64,000 bases of DNA from Ampullimonas aquatilis (GTDB taxonomy: Bacteria; Pseudomonadota; Gammaproteobacteria; Burkholderiales; Burkholderiaceae_D). Shown one piece after another: positions 1 to 9,341 of this stretch. The DNA is taken from positions 2,480,001 to 2,544,000 of the forward strand of contig NZ_CP183834.1 of assembly GCF_049675895.1 (NCBI RefSeq). The letters run 5' to 3'. The notes below the pieces were generated by a model that ran no database searches, had not been told where the DNA came from, and worked only from the letters and a program-made list of their open reading frames with translations. Each line of letters begins with the position of its first letter. The stretch's first letter is position 1. The position numbers were made by a program, and so were the translations under genes.

Positions 1-744
1 TTATCCAATCAGCCACCAGGCTTGGCTACTGCGCCGATTGCAGGTCAACCAGGCCAGGCCACTCCCACCAATCCGGCACAGGCTGCCGCCGCTGGTGGAG
101 CCGCAACTGCAGCTGGCTCCAGCCGTAAAGATGCCACCACCAATTATGAAGTGGACAAAACCGTACGCCACACTCGTAATGCGGTGGGTCAGATCAAACG
201 CCTGTCTGCAGCCGTCGTACTTAACAACAAACAGGTCAATGGCAAAGCCGTACCGTTGACCGAAAAAGAAATTGAACAGATGACCGGCCTGGTGCGTGAA
301 GCGATTGGCTTCTCCAAGGAGCGTGGTGATACATTGAATGTCACCACTGCCGCCTATGCCAGCACACCCAAAGGCGATAACAGCGAACTGGCCATCTGGA
401 AAGATCCGGAAAACCGTCAAATGGCCAAAGAGTTTGGCAAGATGGCGCTGATAGCTGGCGTGGTCTTGTACCTGATTTTTGGAGTACTCAAGCCCATGAT
501 CAAAAATGCCTCCAAAGTCGTGGTACCACCACCTGCTCTACCCAATAACAATCGCATGGAAGAAGATGGCGTTGCACTCAAGTTGTCACATGATAGTCAA
601 CATATTCCTGCCGAAATCACACCGAGTGAAGCACAACTTTTAACGACTGACTCACTGAATCGTGCCCGTACCCTGGCACAGCAGGATCCTCGTGTTGTCG
701 CCAATATCGTCAGTGGCTGGGTATCAGGTAAAGGCAAGGAATAA
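1..744 (+). CDS. fliF: Flagellar MS-ring protein FliF, C-terminal part (5' end outside window)
   Basis: The reading frame is open from base 1 and ends at the TAA at 742-744, so the start lies upstream of the window. What remains is the C-terminal periplasmic/cytoplasmic part: a low-complexity Ala/Pro/Gly/Gln stretch, then a return to folded sequence, one hydrophobic membrane segment (around 450-510, encoding ALIAGVVLYLIFGVLKPMI) and a cytoplasmic tail of about 80 residues. In the family this tail binds FliG. FliF forms the MS ring that anchors the flagellar basal body in the inner membrane. Three bases separate its stop from fliG, so the two are surely cotranscribed. The assignment rests on the tail, the membrane segment and the fliG context. 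Confidence 0.93.
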   Translation, partial: LSNQPPGLATAPIAGQPGQATPTNPAQAAAAGGAATAAGSSRKDATTNYEVDKTVRHTRNAVGQIKRLSAAVVLNNKQVNGKAVPLTEKEIEQMTGLVREAIGFSKERGDTLNVTTAAYASTPKGDNSELAIWKDPENRQMAKEFGKMALIAGVVLYLIFGVLKPMIKNASKVVVPPPALPNNNRMEEDGVALKLSHDSQHIPAEITPSEAQLLTTDSLNRARTLAQQDPRVVANIVSGWVSGKGKE

Positions 745-747
745 GCA

Positions 748-1758
748 ATGAGTAACGAAAACGATGGATTGGTGGATGGCGCCATTTTGCTCATGTCATT
801 GGGCGAAGAGCAGGCCGCTGAAGTCTTGAAATATCTGGCACCCCGCGAAGTGCAAAAGCTGGGTACCCAAATGGCCAAGCTGAAAAGCATTTCACGGGAA
901 AAGATGGACAAGGTGCTGGGCAGATTTCATTCAGAAGCCGATGAAAATACCAGCTTTGGCATTGATAGCGACGCCTATCTGCGCGATGTGCTGACCAAGG
1001 CACTGGGTGACGACAAGGCCAATCTGCTGCTTAACCGTATCTTGGACAATAGCGATACCAGCGGTATTGAAAGTCTCAAATTTATGGAAGCCAGCTCAGT
1101 CGCTGAACTGATTCGTAACGAACATCCACAAATCATTGCCTCCATCATTGTGCACTTGGAACGCGACCAGGCTGCCCAGGTTCTCGCCCTGTTTACCGAT
1201 CGGCTCAAAGCGGATGTGATGTTGCGCATTGTCACGCTGGACGGTATTCAGCCACTGGCAATGCGTGAACTCAATGATGTGCTGTCCAAGTTACTCACCT
1301 CAGGCGAAGTCAACTCCAAAAAAACCGCCCTTGGTGGTGTGGATATTGCCGCTGAAATTCTCAACTTTGCCGGCAGTGCGCAAGAACAGATCATCATCGA
1401 TTCCATCAAGGAATACGACGAAGAATTGGCGCAAAAGATTTCCGACAAGATGTTCACCTTCGATAACATTCTCGATATTGACGACCGTGGCATTCAAACC
1501 CTGCTGCGTGAAATTCAATCCGAATCGCTCATCATTGCACTCAAGGGTGCCAATGAAGCCATGCGTGAAAAAATCTTCAAGAATATGTCGAGTCGTGCTG
1601 CCGAAATGCTGCGTGAAGATCTGGAATCACGCGGGCCGGTCCGGGTTTCCGAAGTCGAAGCCGAACAGAAAGAAATTCTCAAAGTGGTCCGACGCCTGTC
1701 CGAAGAAGGACAGATCATGCTCGGTGGTAGTGGTGGTGGCGATGATGCCTTCGTTTAA
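748..1758 (+). CDS. fliG: Flagellar motor switch protein FliG
   Basis: 336 residues, the usual FliG size. FliG is the rotor protein that contacts the stator through its C-terminal domain and FliF through its N-terminal domain, with FliM bound in the middle. The conserved EHPQ motif of the middle domain is at residues 125-128. The C-terminal domain has the expected charged helix around residues 270-300, where rotor-stator contacts lie in the family (family knowledge). The ATG at 748 starts three bases after the fliF stop. The C-terminus ends in a short Gly-rich tail. An ordinary member of the operon. Confidence 0.97.
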   Translation: MSNENDGLVDGAILLMSLGEEQAAEVLKYLAPREVQKLGTQMAKLKSISREKMDKVLGRFHSEADENTSFGIDSDAYLRDVLTKALGDDKANLLLNRILDNSDTSGIESLKFMEASSVAELIRNEHPQIIASIIVHLERDQAAQVLALFTDRLKADVMLRIVTLDGIQPLAMRELNDVLSKLLTSGEVNSKKTALGGVDIAAEILNFAGSAQEQIIIDSIKEYDEELAQKISDKMFTFDNILDIDDRGIQTLLREIQSESLIIALKGANEAMREKIFKNMSSRAAEMLREDLESRGPVRVSEVEAEQKEILKVVRRLSEEGQIMLGGSGGGDDAFV

Positions 1759-1776
1759 TAACAAGGCAAACTCAAC

Positions 1777-2499
1777 ATGGCATTACTAAGCTCAGACAAT
1801 ATTTCCGCTTCCGCCCACATCCCCGTGCAACGTTGGGAAATGGGCTCGCTCGATTCCGGGAATGGTAAAAACTCGCATCAGTCGCAACATCGAGAAACCG
1901 AAGAAAGTCGTCGCGCTGCCCTTGCCCAGGGATTTGAGCAGGGTTATGCCGAAGGTCTCAAGCAAGGCCAAGCCGATGGTGAACGCATGGTCAGAAGCGA
2001 GACCCAGCAACGTGCCGATATACAAATCAACGAAATTCGCCAACTTGTAGTTGGCACCGAACAAGCGGTTTTTCACTTGCAGGAAAAAGTCGGACAACAG
2101 GTCATGAATCTGGCCATCGAGTTGACCCGGCAAATTCTCAATCAGGAAATCACACAAAATCCGCAGGCCATTCTGGCGATTGTGCGCGATGCAATTGCCC
2201 AGATCAGTAATCATGAAAAACCCGCGCAATTACTGGTTCACCCACAAGATGCGGCCACGCTCAGACAGTTCATGAATGACGAGCTCGGTTTTGCCGGTTG
2301 CCGCATTGTGGAAGATCTGCGGATTGCCTGCGGTGGCTGCAGGATTGTCAGCAATAGTGGTGAAATCGATGCCCAAGTGGAAACCCGTTGGAAGCGCGTG
2401 CTCGCCACCATTACCGGTGCGCTGGAAAAAGTACCCGAATTGCAGCAGCCCGATATGATTGAAGCCAGCGCAAACCATGACAACGAGGTAGCGCCATGA
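1777..2499 (+). CDS. fliH: Flagellar assembly protein FliH
   Basis: 240 residues. The charged, Gln/Glu-rich middle contains the family's GxxxG-like helix pattern (repeated small residues in QGFEQGYAEGLKQGQADG, about residues 50-67), followed by the conserved C-terminal domain. FliH holds the ATPase FliI as a dimer and delivers it with cargo to the export gate. The gene is 18 bp after fliG, and its stop overlaps the fliI start by four bases (ATGA at 2496), which suggests translational coupling of the two partners. Confidence 0.95.
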   Translation: MALLSSDNISASAHIPVQRWEMGSLDSGNGKNSHQSQHRETEESRRAALAQGFEQGYAEGLKQGQADGERMVRSETQQRADIQINEIRQLVVGTEQAVFHLQEKVGQQVMNLAIELTRQILNQEITQNPQAILAIVRDAIAQISNHEKPAQLLVHPQDAATLRQFMNDELGFAGCRIVEDLRIACGGCRIVSNSGEIDAQVETRWKRVLATITGALEKVPELQQPDMIEASANHDNEVAP

Positions 2500-3917
2500 A
2501 AACCGACAGCCTTGATCAAATCTTGGGCTGGTCGCAACTCGACCGACTACTGCTCGATTGCCAGAATCATGCACAGGCAGCCACACCCAATAAGGTACAA
2601 GGCAAATTGGTACGTGTTGCTGGCCTGGTGATGGAAGCAGCCGGACTGCGTTTGCCCGTTGGTTCAACCTGCACGATTTTGCAGGAAGGCATGGCCCCGG
2701 CCGAAGCTGAAGTCGTTGGCTTTTCCGGCAACCGGCTGTTCCTGATGCCCGCCTCGGAGGTCTACGGACTGACTCCTGGAGCAATTGTGGTGCCGCAAGA
2801 TCTACAGCATCCAGCACCAATCTATGGCACAGCCTCGCATCCTTGGCGTCGTGCCGAAGATCGCACCAAACATTTACCCGTTGGTGAAGGCTTGCTCGGA
2901 CGCATCATTGATGGCGGTGGTCGTCCATTGGATCGTCTTGGACCTTTAAAATTTGAACGTCATGCGCCGCTGGCCGCCCGCCCTGTTAACCCGATTGAGC
3001 GTGAGCCCGTCTCTCAAGCAATGGACGTAGGTGTCCGTACGATTAACTCCCTGCTCACAGTGGGTCGTGGTCAGCGGATGGGTTTATTTGCCGGTTCTGG
3101 CGTCGGTAAATCAGTGTTGCTGGGAATGATGGCGCGCTATACCACTGCCGACGTGACCGTCGTTGGCCTGATTGGCGAACGGGGCCGAGAAGTCAAAGAA
3201 TTCATTGAAGATATTTTGGGCGAAGAAGGCCTGAAACGCTCCGTCGTTGTGGCTGCGCCAGCTGATGCTGCACCATTGATGCGCCTGCAAGGGGCCGCTT
3301 ACGCCACTTTGATTGCCGAGCATTTTCGTGATCAGGGCAAAAACGTTCTGCTGATCATGGACTCACTGACTCGTTACGCCATGGCACAACGGGAAATTGC
3401 ATTGGCAATTGGTGAACCACCCGCCACCAAAGGCTATCCGCCCTCCGTCTTTGCCAAACTACCGGCACTGGTTGAGCGGGCTGGCAATGGTGGCGCCAAG
3501 GGTGGTTCCATCACAGCTTTTTACACCGTGCTCACCGAAGGTGACGATCAGCAGGATCCGATTGCCGACGCCGCCCGCGCGATTCTGGATGGCCATATCG
3601 TGCTGAACCGATCATTGGCAGAAGCGGGGCATTATCCTGCGATTGATATTGAACAATCGATTTCACGTGTGATGCACAACATTGTCACGCCAGAGCGTCT
3701 GAATGCGGCGCGCACGCTGAAGGGTCTGTTTTCCAAATACATGCGCAATCGAGATCTGATCAGCGTTGGCGCTTATATAGAAGGCAGTGATCCACAATTG
3801 GATAGAGCGATTCGGCTTTATCCAGAGATTGAAAAATTTTTGCAGCAGACCATGCACGAAAGTGCCGGAATGGACGAAAGCGAGCAAGCATTGTCAGCTC
3901 TGCTCACCCGTGTTTAA
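2496..3917 (+). CDS. fliI: Flagellum-specific ATP synthase FliI
   Basis: 473 residues, similar to F1-ATPase beta subunits. The Walker A motif GSGVGKS is at residues 200-206, the Walker B region reads LLIMDSLTRYA, and the signature PPSVFAKLPALVERAG follows. FliI is the hexameric ATPase that unfolds and loads export substrates at the base of the flagellum. It overlaps fliH by 4 bp and precedes fliJ, its central-stalk partner, so the complete ATPase complex FliH-FliI-FliJ is encoded contiguously. Confidence 0.98.
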   Translation: MKTDSLDQILGWSQLDRLLLDCQNHAQAATPNKVQGKLVRVAGLVMEAAGLRLPVGSTCTILQEGMAPAEAEVVGFSGNRLFLMPASEVYGLTPGAIVVPQDLQHPAPIYGTASHPWRRAEDRTKHLPVGEGLLGRIIDGGGRPLDRLGPLKFERHAPLAARPVNPIEREPVSQAMDVGVRTINSLLTVGRGQRMGLFAGSGVGKSVLLGMMARYTTADVTVVGLIGERGREVKEFIEDILGEEGLKRSVVVAAPADAAPLMRLQGAAYATLIAEHFRDQGKNVLLIMDSLTRYAMAQREIALAIGEPPATKGYPPSVFAKLPALVERAGNGGAKGGSITAFYTVLTEGDDQQDPIADAARAILDGHIVLNRSLAEAGHYPAIDIEQSISRVMHNIVTPERLNAARTLKGLFSKYMRNRDLISVGAYIEGSDPQLDRAIRLYPEIEKFLQQTMHESAGMDESEQALSALLTRV

Positions 3918-3942
3918 AAATTAACGATAACGATCAACCAAT

Positions 3943-4410
3943 ATGTCTCATGCCTTGAAAATTCTGATCGAGCAATCTGAAAAACGTGCCACCGAACTGG
4001 CCAGCCAGATGCAGCAGATCCAGTTACGTCACCATGCCGCCAAGGAAAAAAAGCAGACGTTGGAATCGTATCGGCATGATTATGCACAACGTTATAACCA
4101 GTTTGCCACCGATGAAACGCGCGGCAGATTGACGCAGGAAATTGAAAATTTCATGTCCTTTTTAGCCAAGCTCGATGAAGCCATCCGCATGGCGGATCGC
4201 GATATTTTTCTGGTGGCTTCGGCACTTGAAAAAGCCCGTGATGCCTGGAATCAGGAACAGAAAAAAGGCAAGGCTTACCAGACACTCATGCAACGACAGC
4301 AACAAAAAGTGCAAAAGAAACAAGATCAGCAATTACAGAAGAATCAGGACGAATTTGCCATGCGCAAATACTTTGACAACCAGCAGGCTTCTATCGACGA
4401 AGCCATGTGA
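3943..4410 (+). CDS. fliJ: Flagellar export chaperone FliJ
   Basis: 155 residues, almost entirely charged helix with long Gln/Lys-rich stretches, as expected for the two-helix coiled coil of FliJ. The family protein sits in the pore of the FliI hexamer like the gamma subunit of F-ATPase and recycles chaperones. Sequence conservation is low in this family, so the call depends largely on length, coiled-coil composition and position between fliI and fliK. The C-terminal third is extremely rich in Lys and Gln. Confidence 0.92.
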   Translation: MSHALKILIEQSEKRATELASQMQQIQLRHHAAKEKKQTLESYRHDYAQRYNQFATDETRGRLTQEIENFMSFLAKLDEAIRMADRDIFLVASALEKARDAWNQEQKKGKAYQTLMQRQQQKVQKKQDQQLQKNQDEFAMRKYFDNQQASIDEAM

Positions 4411-4420
4411 AGGAATGACC

Positions 4421-5647
4421 ATGTCCGAAATCAATCAGGCCAGCGCCAAACCCACCGTCAGCAAACCAGCGAGTACGCAAAACAGTGCTCAGAATGCACG
4501 CAGCAATCAGGCCAAAACCGCAACTGGCAATCCTGTCGGCAGCTTTAATACCTTGTTGAGTGACGCACTCAATCTGGGACAAAATGATGCGCTCAATATA
4601 GAGAGTGCAGTGAAAACCACTGACGCCCAACCAAGTACCGAAGCCAACACCGATAAAACCAAGGATATTGGCACAGAAGAAGATAAATCGTTAGCATCAA
4701 CGGAAGCGACATCAACCCCAGCAAATGATGCCGCTGCCCAGATCATGCAAATGGCGCAATATCAGCAACAGGCCAAAACGACTGCACCAGTTACAGAAAA
4801 TCAACCGACTGACAACTTGCAAGACACGCAAATTGCGCTGCTGGATGACAACAGCGGTAAAGCCCCTGGCAAAAGCAATAAAGGACATGCCACACTCAAA
4901 CCAGGTGCCAATGGTAGTGCCAGTGATAAAAATGGCAAGCTGAGTAGTTTGGGTGATAATACTAAGCAAGTGACCGATACGGTCGACAAGCAACACGGTA
5001 AAACACAGGCGAGCACCGATAACCAGACCACCACGGCACTCAATCCACAGGCCTTGCAGAGTGGCGAAAAAACCAGCGAATCATTTAAAACTGCACTGGA
5101 CAATGCCTTGCCATCAGTAACAGGCAACGCCGCACTCCAAAATACCAATGCGAGTGGGAGCAATCCCGTCACGACTCCCATGCAAATTGATGTCCCCGTC
5201 TATAGCCCGCAATTCCCTGCGGCGGTTCATGACAAGGTGAGTCTGGCAATCAAGCAAAATATGCAGGAAGCCGAGATCAATCTGAATCCAGGCGATATGG
5301 GCCCGATCAAGATTCGTATCAAACTGGGTGAAAACAAGGAAACCACCTCCATTGAGTTCTTGGCCCAAAACCCGGAAACCCGCCGTATTTTAGAAGGTGC
5401 GGCCAGTAACTTGCGCGATCTGTTCAACCAGTCGGGTGTCGCTCTTGATCAAATGACTTTTAATCAAAGCAGTGCAGGACAGGACTTTGCCCGCGCTTCA
5501 TCAGATCACGCCTCCGATCAGTCATCCGGTCAGCGTGGTCAAGCAGGTGGTGCCGTGCGAGGTGACAATGGCAACACCGAGCTAGCAGGACAGGAGTCGT
5601 CCATGCGCACGGTCAAGTCATTGGGTCTGGTGGACACTTTTGCCTGA
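4421..5647 (+). CDS. fliK: Flagellar hook-length control protein FliK
   Basis: 408 residues from the ATG at 4421, chosen because AAGGA lies six bases upstream; an ATG at 4415 would add two residues. The first ~270 residues are low-complexity Thr/Ser/Asn/Gln/Lys sequence, the flexible ruler. The conserved C-terminal domain lies at about 275-350 and contains LNPGDMGPIKIRIKL and a helix ending in LRDLFNQSGV, the part that in the family switches FlhB specificity when the hook is finished. A polar Ser/Gly/Gln tail follows. The gene starts ten bases after fliJ and ends before a 244-bp gap, the only sizeable break in the operon. Confidence 0.93.
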   Translation: MSEINQASAKPTVSKPASTQNSAQNARSNQAKTATGNPVGSFNTLLSDALNLGQNDALNIESAVKTTDAQPSTEANTDKTKDIGTEEDKSLASTEATSTPANDAAAQIMQMAQYQQQAKTTAPVTENQPTDNLQDTQIALLDDNSGKAPGKSNKGHATLKPGANGSASDKNGKLSSLGDNTKQVTDTVDKQHGKTQASTDNQTTTALNPQALQSGEKTSESFKTALDNALPSVTGNAALQNTNASGSNPVTTPMQIDVPVYSPQFPAAVHDKVSLAIKQNMQEAEINLNPGDMGPIKIRIKLGENKETTSIEFLAQNPETRRILEGAASNLRDLFNQSGVALDQMTFNQSSAGQDFARASSDHASDQSSGQRGQAGGAVRGDNGNTELAGQESSMRTVKSLGLVDTFA

Positions 5648-5740
5648 TTTTGCCTGAAACAGATTGACGAAAATACCAACCAGACAAACGATCAACCCGC
5701 TATTTCTGGCCAATTTAAGCCAATCCACCCGTCCGCCACG

Positions 5741-5775
5741 CGGGCTGGTGTGACTTATTTCACTGCGCCAGCCCG
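5741..5775 (+). terminator. Hairpin between fliK and fliL, possible attenuator/terminator
   Basis: CGGGCTGG at 5741-5748 pairs perfectly with CCAGCCCG at 5768-5775, and TGTGA/TCACT can extend the stem inwards. Only TTT follows, so termination would be inefficient; partial termination or mRNA processing between fliK and the fliL-R section is a reasonable reading. The 3' arm and inner flank (TTCACTGCGCCAGCCC) nearly match a hairpin between dapC and dapD at 42146-42180. Confidence 0.45.
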
Positions 5776-5827
5776 TTTGGGGTTGCACGCCTTCAAATAG
5801 ATACGCTTTTACCCTGCTATTCCCGAC

Positions 5828-5854
5828 TTAATAAAGCCTCATTACTGCCGACAA
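5828..5854 (+). promoter_or_regulatory. Possible sigma-28 type promoter upstream of fliL (weak)
   Basis: GCCGACAA at 5847-5854 resembles the flagellar sigma-28 -10 element GCCGATAA. TTAATAAAG at 5828-5836 offers a -35-like TAAA, but the spacing is 11 bases for the exact TAAA (15 for the poorer TTAA at 5828), where 15 is expected. The fliL start is 38 bases downstream. This is suggestive only. Confidence 0.25.
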
Positions 5855-5891
5855 TACGTACAGATGAACTTTACCTTGTGCGGAGAAAAAA

Positions 5892-6422
5892 ATGTCCACA
5901 GCAGCAGTTGCCGAAAATGCCGAAGCCCCAGCAGGTGGCAAGAAAAAGAAAAAAATGATGATCATCATTATTGCCGCACTGGTTGTCGTGCTGGCAGGTG
6001 GTGGTGCAGCCGCATTCCTCCTGATGAAGCCTGCCAAGCATGGCAAAAAAGCCAAAGATGTCGGTGCCGAAGGTGAGGAAGAACATGCCAGCGAAGAAGA
6101 TGCCAAAAAACATCCGCCAGCCTTTGTGCCACTGGACAATTTTGTGGTCAATCTGGCAGGAACCGATGAGCACTATCTGCAAATTGGTATCACCCTGGAA
6201 ACCAAAGATCACAAATCAGAAGAGGAACTGAAAGTCTATATGCCGATGATTCGCAGCAGGATTTTGCTGTTGCTATCGAGCAAAACGGCTGAAGATCTCA
6301 ACAATGTCGATGGCAAGCGCAAGCTGGCTGGTGAAATTCTGGACATTGCCCGTGAACCGATTGGCAAAGAAGGCAAGAGCATGATCAAGAATGTACATTT
6401 TGCTTCCTTTGTGATTCAGTAA
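5892..6422 (+). CDS. fliL: Flagellar basal-body-associated protein FliL
   Basis: 176 residues. A short N-terminus with a run of lysines (17-21) leads into one transmembrane segment at about 22-45, then a Lys/Glu-rich linker and the conserved periplasmic domain from about 75, which contains LDNFVVNLAG and ends in the typical VHFASFVIQ. In the family FliL surrounds the MotAB stator and supports torque under load. GGAG lies seven bases upstream of the ATG. It opens the second half of the operon and is followed by fliM after 13 bp. Confidence 0.95.
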   Translation: MSTAAVAENAEAPAGGKKKKKMMIIIIAALVVVLAGGGAAAFLLMKPAKHGKKAKDVGAEGEEEHASEEDAKKHPPAFVPLDNFVVNLAGTDEHYLQIGITLETKDHKSEEELKVYMPMIRSRILLLLSSKTAEDLNNVDGKRKLAGEILDIAREPIGKEGKSMIKNVHFASFVIQ

Positions 6423-6435
6423 ACAGGAGTAATGC

Positions 6436-7443
6436 ATGTCTGGTGACAAGTTTCTTTCTCAAGACGAAGTTGATGCGCTGCTCAAGGGCGTCAACGGCGA
6501 AGAGGACGAGGTCGAACAGGAAGCGCCAGCGGCGGGCGTACGCCCGTACAACATCGCCAAGCAAGAACGGATTGTTCGTGGGCGTATGCCGACGATGGAG
6601 ATCATCAATGATCGCTTTGCCCGTAATCTGCGTATCGGCATTTTCAATTTTTTACGACGCAGCCCCGAAATTTCGATCGATCAGATCAAGGTCACCAAAT
6701 ACAGCGAATTTTTGAAGAACCTGGTGGTCCCCACCAATCTGAATATTCTGCAAATGCGGCCCTTGCGTGGCAGTGCCCTGATCGTGATGGACCCCAATCT
6801 GGTGTTTCTGGTCATCGACAATATGTTTGGTGGTGATGGCCGTTTTAAAACCCGGATTGAAGGTCGTGACTTTTCACCGACCGAGTTGCGCATCATTACC
6901 CGCATGCTTGAGATGGTGATGGATGAATACCAGAAAGCCTGGGCACCAGTCTATCCTTTGAAATTTGATTATTTGCGTTCGGAAATGCATACTCAGTTTG
7001 CCAATGTGGCGACACCTTCCGAGATTGTGATTACCAGTACCTTCAATATTGAGTTGGGCAATGCTGGTGGTGCCATGCACATCATGATTCCTTATTCGGG
7101 TATCGAACCGGTACGTGACCTGCTCTATAACGCCATTCAGGGCGAACAGGGTGAAAGTGATAAACGCTGGCTGGGCATGTTGCAAAAACAGGTGCAGATT
7201 GCAGAAGTTGAACTGGTTGCCAATCTGGCCAATACCCAGATTCCCTTGCAGGATATTTTGCATATGAAAGTGGGGGATGTCATTCCGATTGATATCAAAC
7301 CCGTCATCACGGCAGAAGTTGATGGCATGCCCTTGTTTAACTGCAAATATGGCACGCTCAATGGCAATTATTCAATACGTGTAGAAGAAATCCTGGCCGT
7401 CAATCAATCAGACAATCTGCTTGGTGATGTGCACGGACGCTGA
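6436..7443 (+). CDS. fliM: Flagellar motor switch protein FliM
   Basis: 335 residues. The N-terminal CheY-P binding peptide LSQDEVDALL is at residues 7-16, followed by an acidic linker, the CheC-like middle domain (with the family GGDGR segment near residue 133) and a C-terminal SpoA/FliN-like domain. FliM transmits the chemotaxis signal to the rotor and forms the C-ring with FliG and FliN. Preceded by AGGAG with proper spacing. Confidence 0.97.
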   Translation: MSGDKFLSQDEVDALLKGVNGEEDEVEQEAPAAGVRPYNIAKQERIVRGRMPTMEIINDRFARNLRIGIFNFLRRSPEISIDQIKVTKYSEFLKNLVVPTNLNILQMRPLRGSALIVMDPNLVFLVIDNMFGGDGRFKTRIEGRDFSPTELRIITRMLEMVMDEYQKAWAPVYPLKFDYLRSEMHTQFANVATPSEIVITSTFNIELGNAGGAMHIMIPYSGIEPVRDLLYNAIQGEQGESDKRWLGMLQKQVQIAEVELVANLANTQIPLQDILHMKVGDVIPIDIKPVITAEVDGMPLFNCKYGTLNGNYSIRVEEILAVNQSDNLLGDVHGR

Positions 7444-7460
7444 ACAAAACGGGAGTAACA

Positions 7461-7958
7461 ATGACTGATGATGAATTGGCTGCGGCCTTGACTGAAAATG
7501 CAACAGATGCTGCTGGCGATGACGATGAAATTGACTGGGACGCAGCGCTGGCTGAACAAGCTGCCGCCACCGCTGCGGCAGCACCCACTACCCAGGCTTC
7601 GGGCTTGACAGCGGGGGTGGTCGATCCAGCACAGGTCATCAACAAACCCAATAATTTATTCCAGAATCTGGGTGGTGCCGGTGTCAGTGGCATGGCCAAT
7701 GACATTGACATGATCCTGGATATTCCAGTGCAGCTCACGGTAGAACTGGGACGTACCAAGATTGCCATTAAACAGATCTTGCACCTGGCCCAAGGTTCGG
7801 TGATTGAACTTGATGGCCTGGCTGGTGAACCAATGGATGTACTGGTCAATGGTTGCCTGATTGCGCAAGGTGAAGTGGTGGTGGTTAATGACAAGTTTGG
7901 GATTCGTCTGACTGACATCGTCACACCATCCGAGCGGATTCGCAAACTGAATCGCTAA
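7461..7958 (+). CDS. fliN: Flagellar motor switch protein FliN
   Basis: 165 residues. The N-terminal ~75 residues are acidic and Ala-rich, longer than in E. coli FliN (137 aa), and carry no recognisable domain. The C-terminal SpoA domain (about 90-160) has the conserved pattern VELGRTKIAIKQILHL, then LAGEPMDVLVNG and FGIRLTDIV. FliN forms the bottom of the C-ring and also docks FliH. The 17-bp gap to fliM contains GGAG. Confidence 0.96.
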   Translation: MTDDELAAALTENATDAAGDDDEIDWDAALAEQAAATAAAAPTTQASGLTAGVVDPAQVINKPNNLFQNLGGAGVSGMANDIDMILDIPVQLTVELGRTKIAIKQILHLAQGSVIELDGLAGEPMDVLVNGCLIAQGEVVVVNDKFGIRLTDIVTPSERIRKLNR

Positions 7959-8010
7959 ACCGATAACACAGTCAATCATCACTAACCAACTCTGATTAAC
8001 TAAGCACTTT

Positions 8011-8490
8011 ATGCTGCCGTCATTTAAAAAAAATAAACCCCACACCAGCCTGACTGCCGGTGTGATAGCTGCCCTGATCGTATTAACGACACTGCCACTA
8101 AAAACTTTAGCGGCAGAAGCCATCAAAAATAATACCGTTGCGCCAGTTGCAGTGACGCCCATGTCAACCGTGCCACAGATGGTGCTCGGCCTGCTGCTGG
8201 TTTTAGGTCTGATCATGGGTGCCGCGTGGGTACTCAAGCGCATGGGCATGACCAATACCCAGCCGACCAGTCTGCTCAAAGTGGTGTCGAGTATTTCAGT
8301 CGGCACACGTGAACGGGTTGCCGTGATCGAAGTTGACAACACCTGGGTGGTGGTCGGCATTACCGCCAGTGGCATCACCGCGCTTCATACCCAAACCAAA
8401 GGTGCATTACCCGAGTCAGCACTGAACAACCCCCATGCCGCTGCAGGCTTTGCCCGCGTGCTGGAACAATTCAAGCAGAAAAAATCATGA
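8011..8490 (+). CDS. fliO: Flagellar biosynthesis protein FliO
   Basis: 159 residues with two hydrophobic segments, about 13-33 and 54-76; the first may be a signal anchor. The cytoplasmic C-terminal part contains LLKVVSSISVGTRERVAVIEVDNTWVVVGI-type sequence typical of FliO. In the family FliO helps assemble the FliP ring and is not itself part of the final gate. The stop overlaps the fliP start by four bases (8487-8490), which fits tight coupling of the two products. Confidence 0.9.
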   Translation: MLPSFKKNKPHTSLTAGVIAALIVLTTLPLKTLAAEAIKNNTVAPVAVTPMSTVPQMVLGLLLVLGLIMGAAWVLKRMGMTNTQPTSLLKVVSSISVGTRERVAVIEVDNTWVVVGITASGITALHTQTKGALPESALNNPHAAAGFARVLEQFKQKKS

Positions 8491-9320
8491 ACTGGCACCC
8501 ACGTATTTTATTACTGACCGGTGCGCTCAAGATCTTGACTCAGCACAACCGCACAAAATGGCTGGCCGTGTTGTCCACCATCCTGTTATTGACGGTGCCT
8601 GCCACTGCCATGGCACAAGCCAATGGTCTAGCTGCTTTGACTGGCAGCCCTGGCCCCGGCGGGAGCACCACCTACTCGGTTTCCATTCAGACCTTGCTGA
8701 TCTTTGGTGCACTGTCACTGCTCCCGGCAGTGCTGTTGCTGATGACTGGCTTTACGCGAATTGTGATTGTGTTGTCGCTGCTGCGTACCGCCATGGGCAC
8801 CCAAAGCGCCCCACCCACTCAGGTGTTGATTGGGCTGTCGCTGTTCCTCACTTTTTATGTCATGTCACCGGTGCTCGACAAGATTTATAACGAAGCCTAC
8901 AAGCCCTATACCGCCAACCAGATTCAGTTTGATGAAGCACTGGATCGTGCCCAATCGCCGCTCAAAGGTTTTATGGCCAAGCAGGTACGCGAGGCCGATC
9001 TGGCGCTCTTCATGAAGTTTGCCGAAGAAGGCAATGTCGCACCCGAAGTGGCCACGGCCAAAAAGGCCGAAGACCTGCCGCTGCGGGTGTTGGTACCAGC
9101 CTTTGTGACGAGCGAACTGAAAACTGCTTTTCAGATCGGCTTTCTGATTTTTATTCCATTTTTAATTATTGATATGGTAGTGGCCAGCGTACTGATGTCG
9201 ATGGGCATGATGATGCTCTCGCCGGTGCTGATTTCATTGCCCTTCAAGCTCATGCTGTTTGTACTGGTCGATGGCTGGAACCTCTTGATTGGTTCGCTGA
9301 TTACCAGTTTTGCTACCTAA
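8487..9320 (+). CDS. fliP: Flagellar type III export gate protein FliP
   Basis: 277 residues. A cleavable signal peptide is likely: after a basic 20-residue leader comes the hydrophobic stretch 24-40 ending in AMAQA. The mature part has the family hallmark FTRIVIVLSLLRTAMG and four membrane helices. FliP forms the pentameric core of the export gate with FliQ and FliR. The leader before the hydrophobic core is longer than usual; an internal start is possible, but the ATG at 8487 overlaps fliO in the usual way. Confidence 0.96.
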   Translation: MNWHPRILLLTGALKILTQHNRTKWLAVLSTILLLTVPATAMAQANGLAALTGSPGPGGSTTYSVSIQTLLIFGALSLLPAVLLLMTGFTRIVIVLSLLRTAMGTQSAPPTQVLIGLSLFLTFYVMSPVLDKIYNEAYKPYTANQIQFDEALDRAQSPLKGFMAKQVREADLALFMKFAEEGNVAPEVATAKKAEDLPLRVLVPAFVTSELKTAFQIGFLIFIPFLIIDMVVASVLMSMGMMMLSPVLISLPFKLMLFVLVDGWNLLIGSLITSFAT

Positions 9321-9341
9321 ACCCAATAAGGAACCAAGATC

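Noticed and set aside
4175..4420. Longer FliK with a start inside fliJ
   Set aside because: The extra 82 residues lie in an alternative frame of fliJ; the ATG at 4421 has AAGGA correctly spaced.
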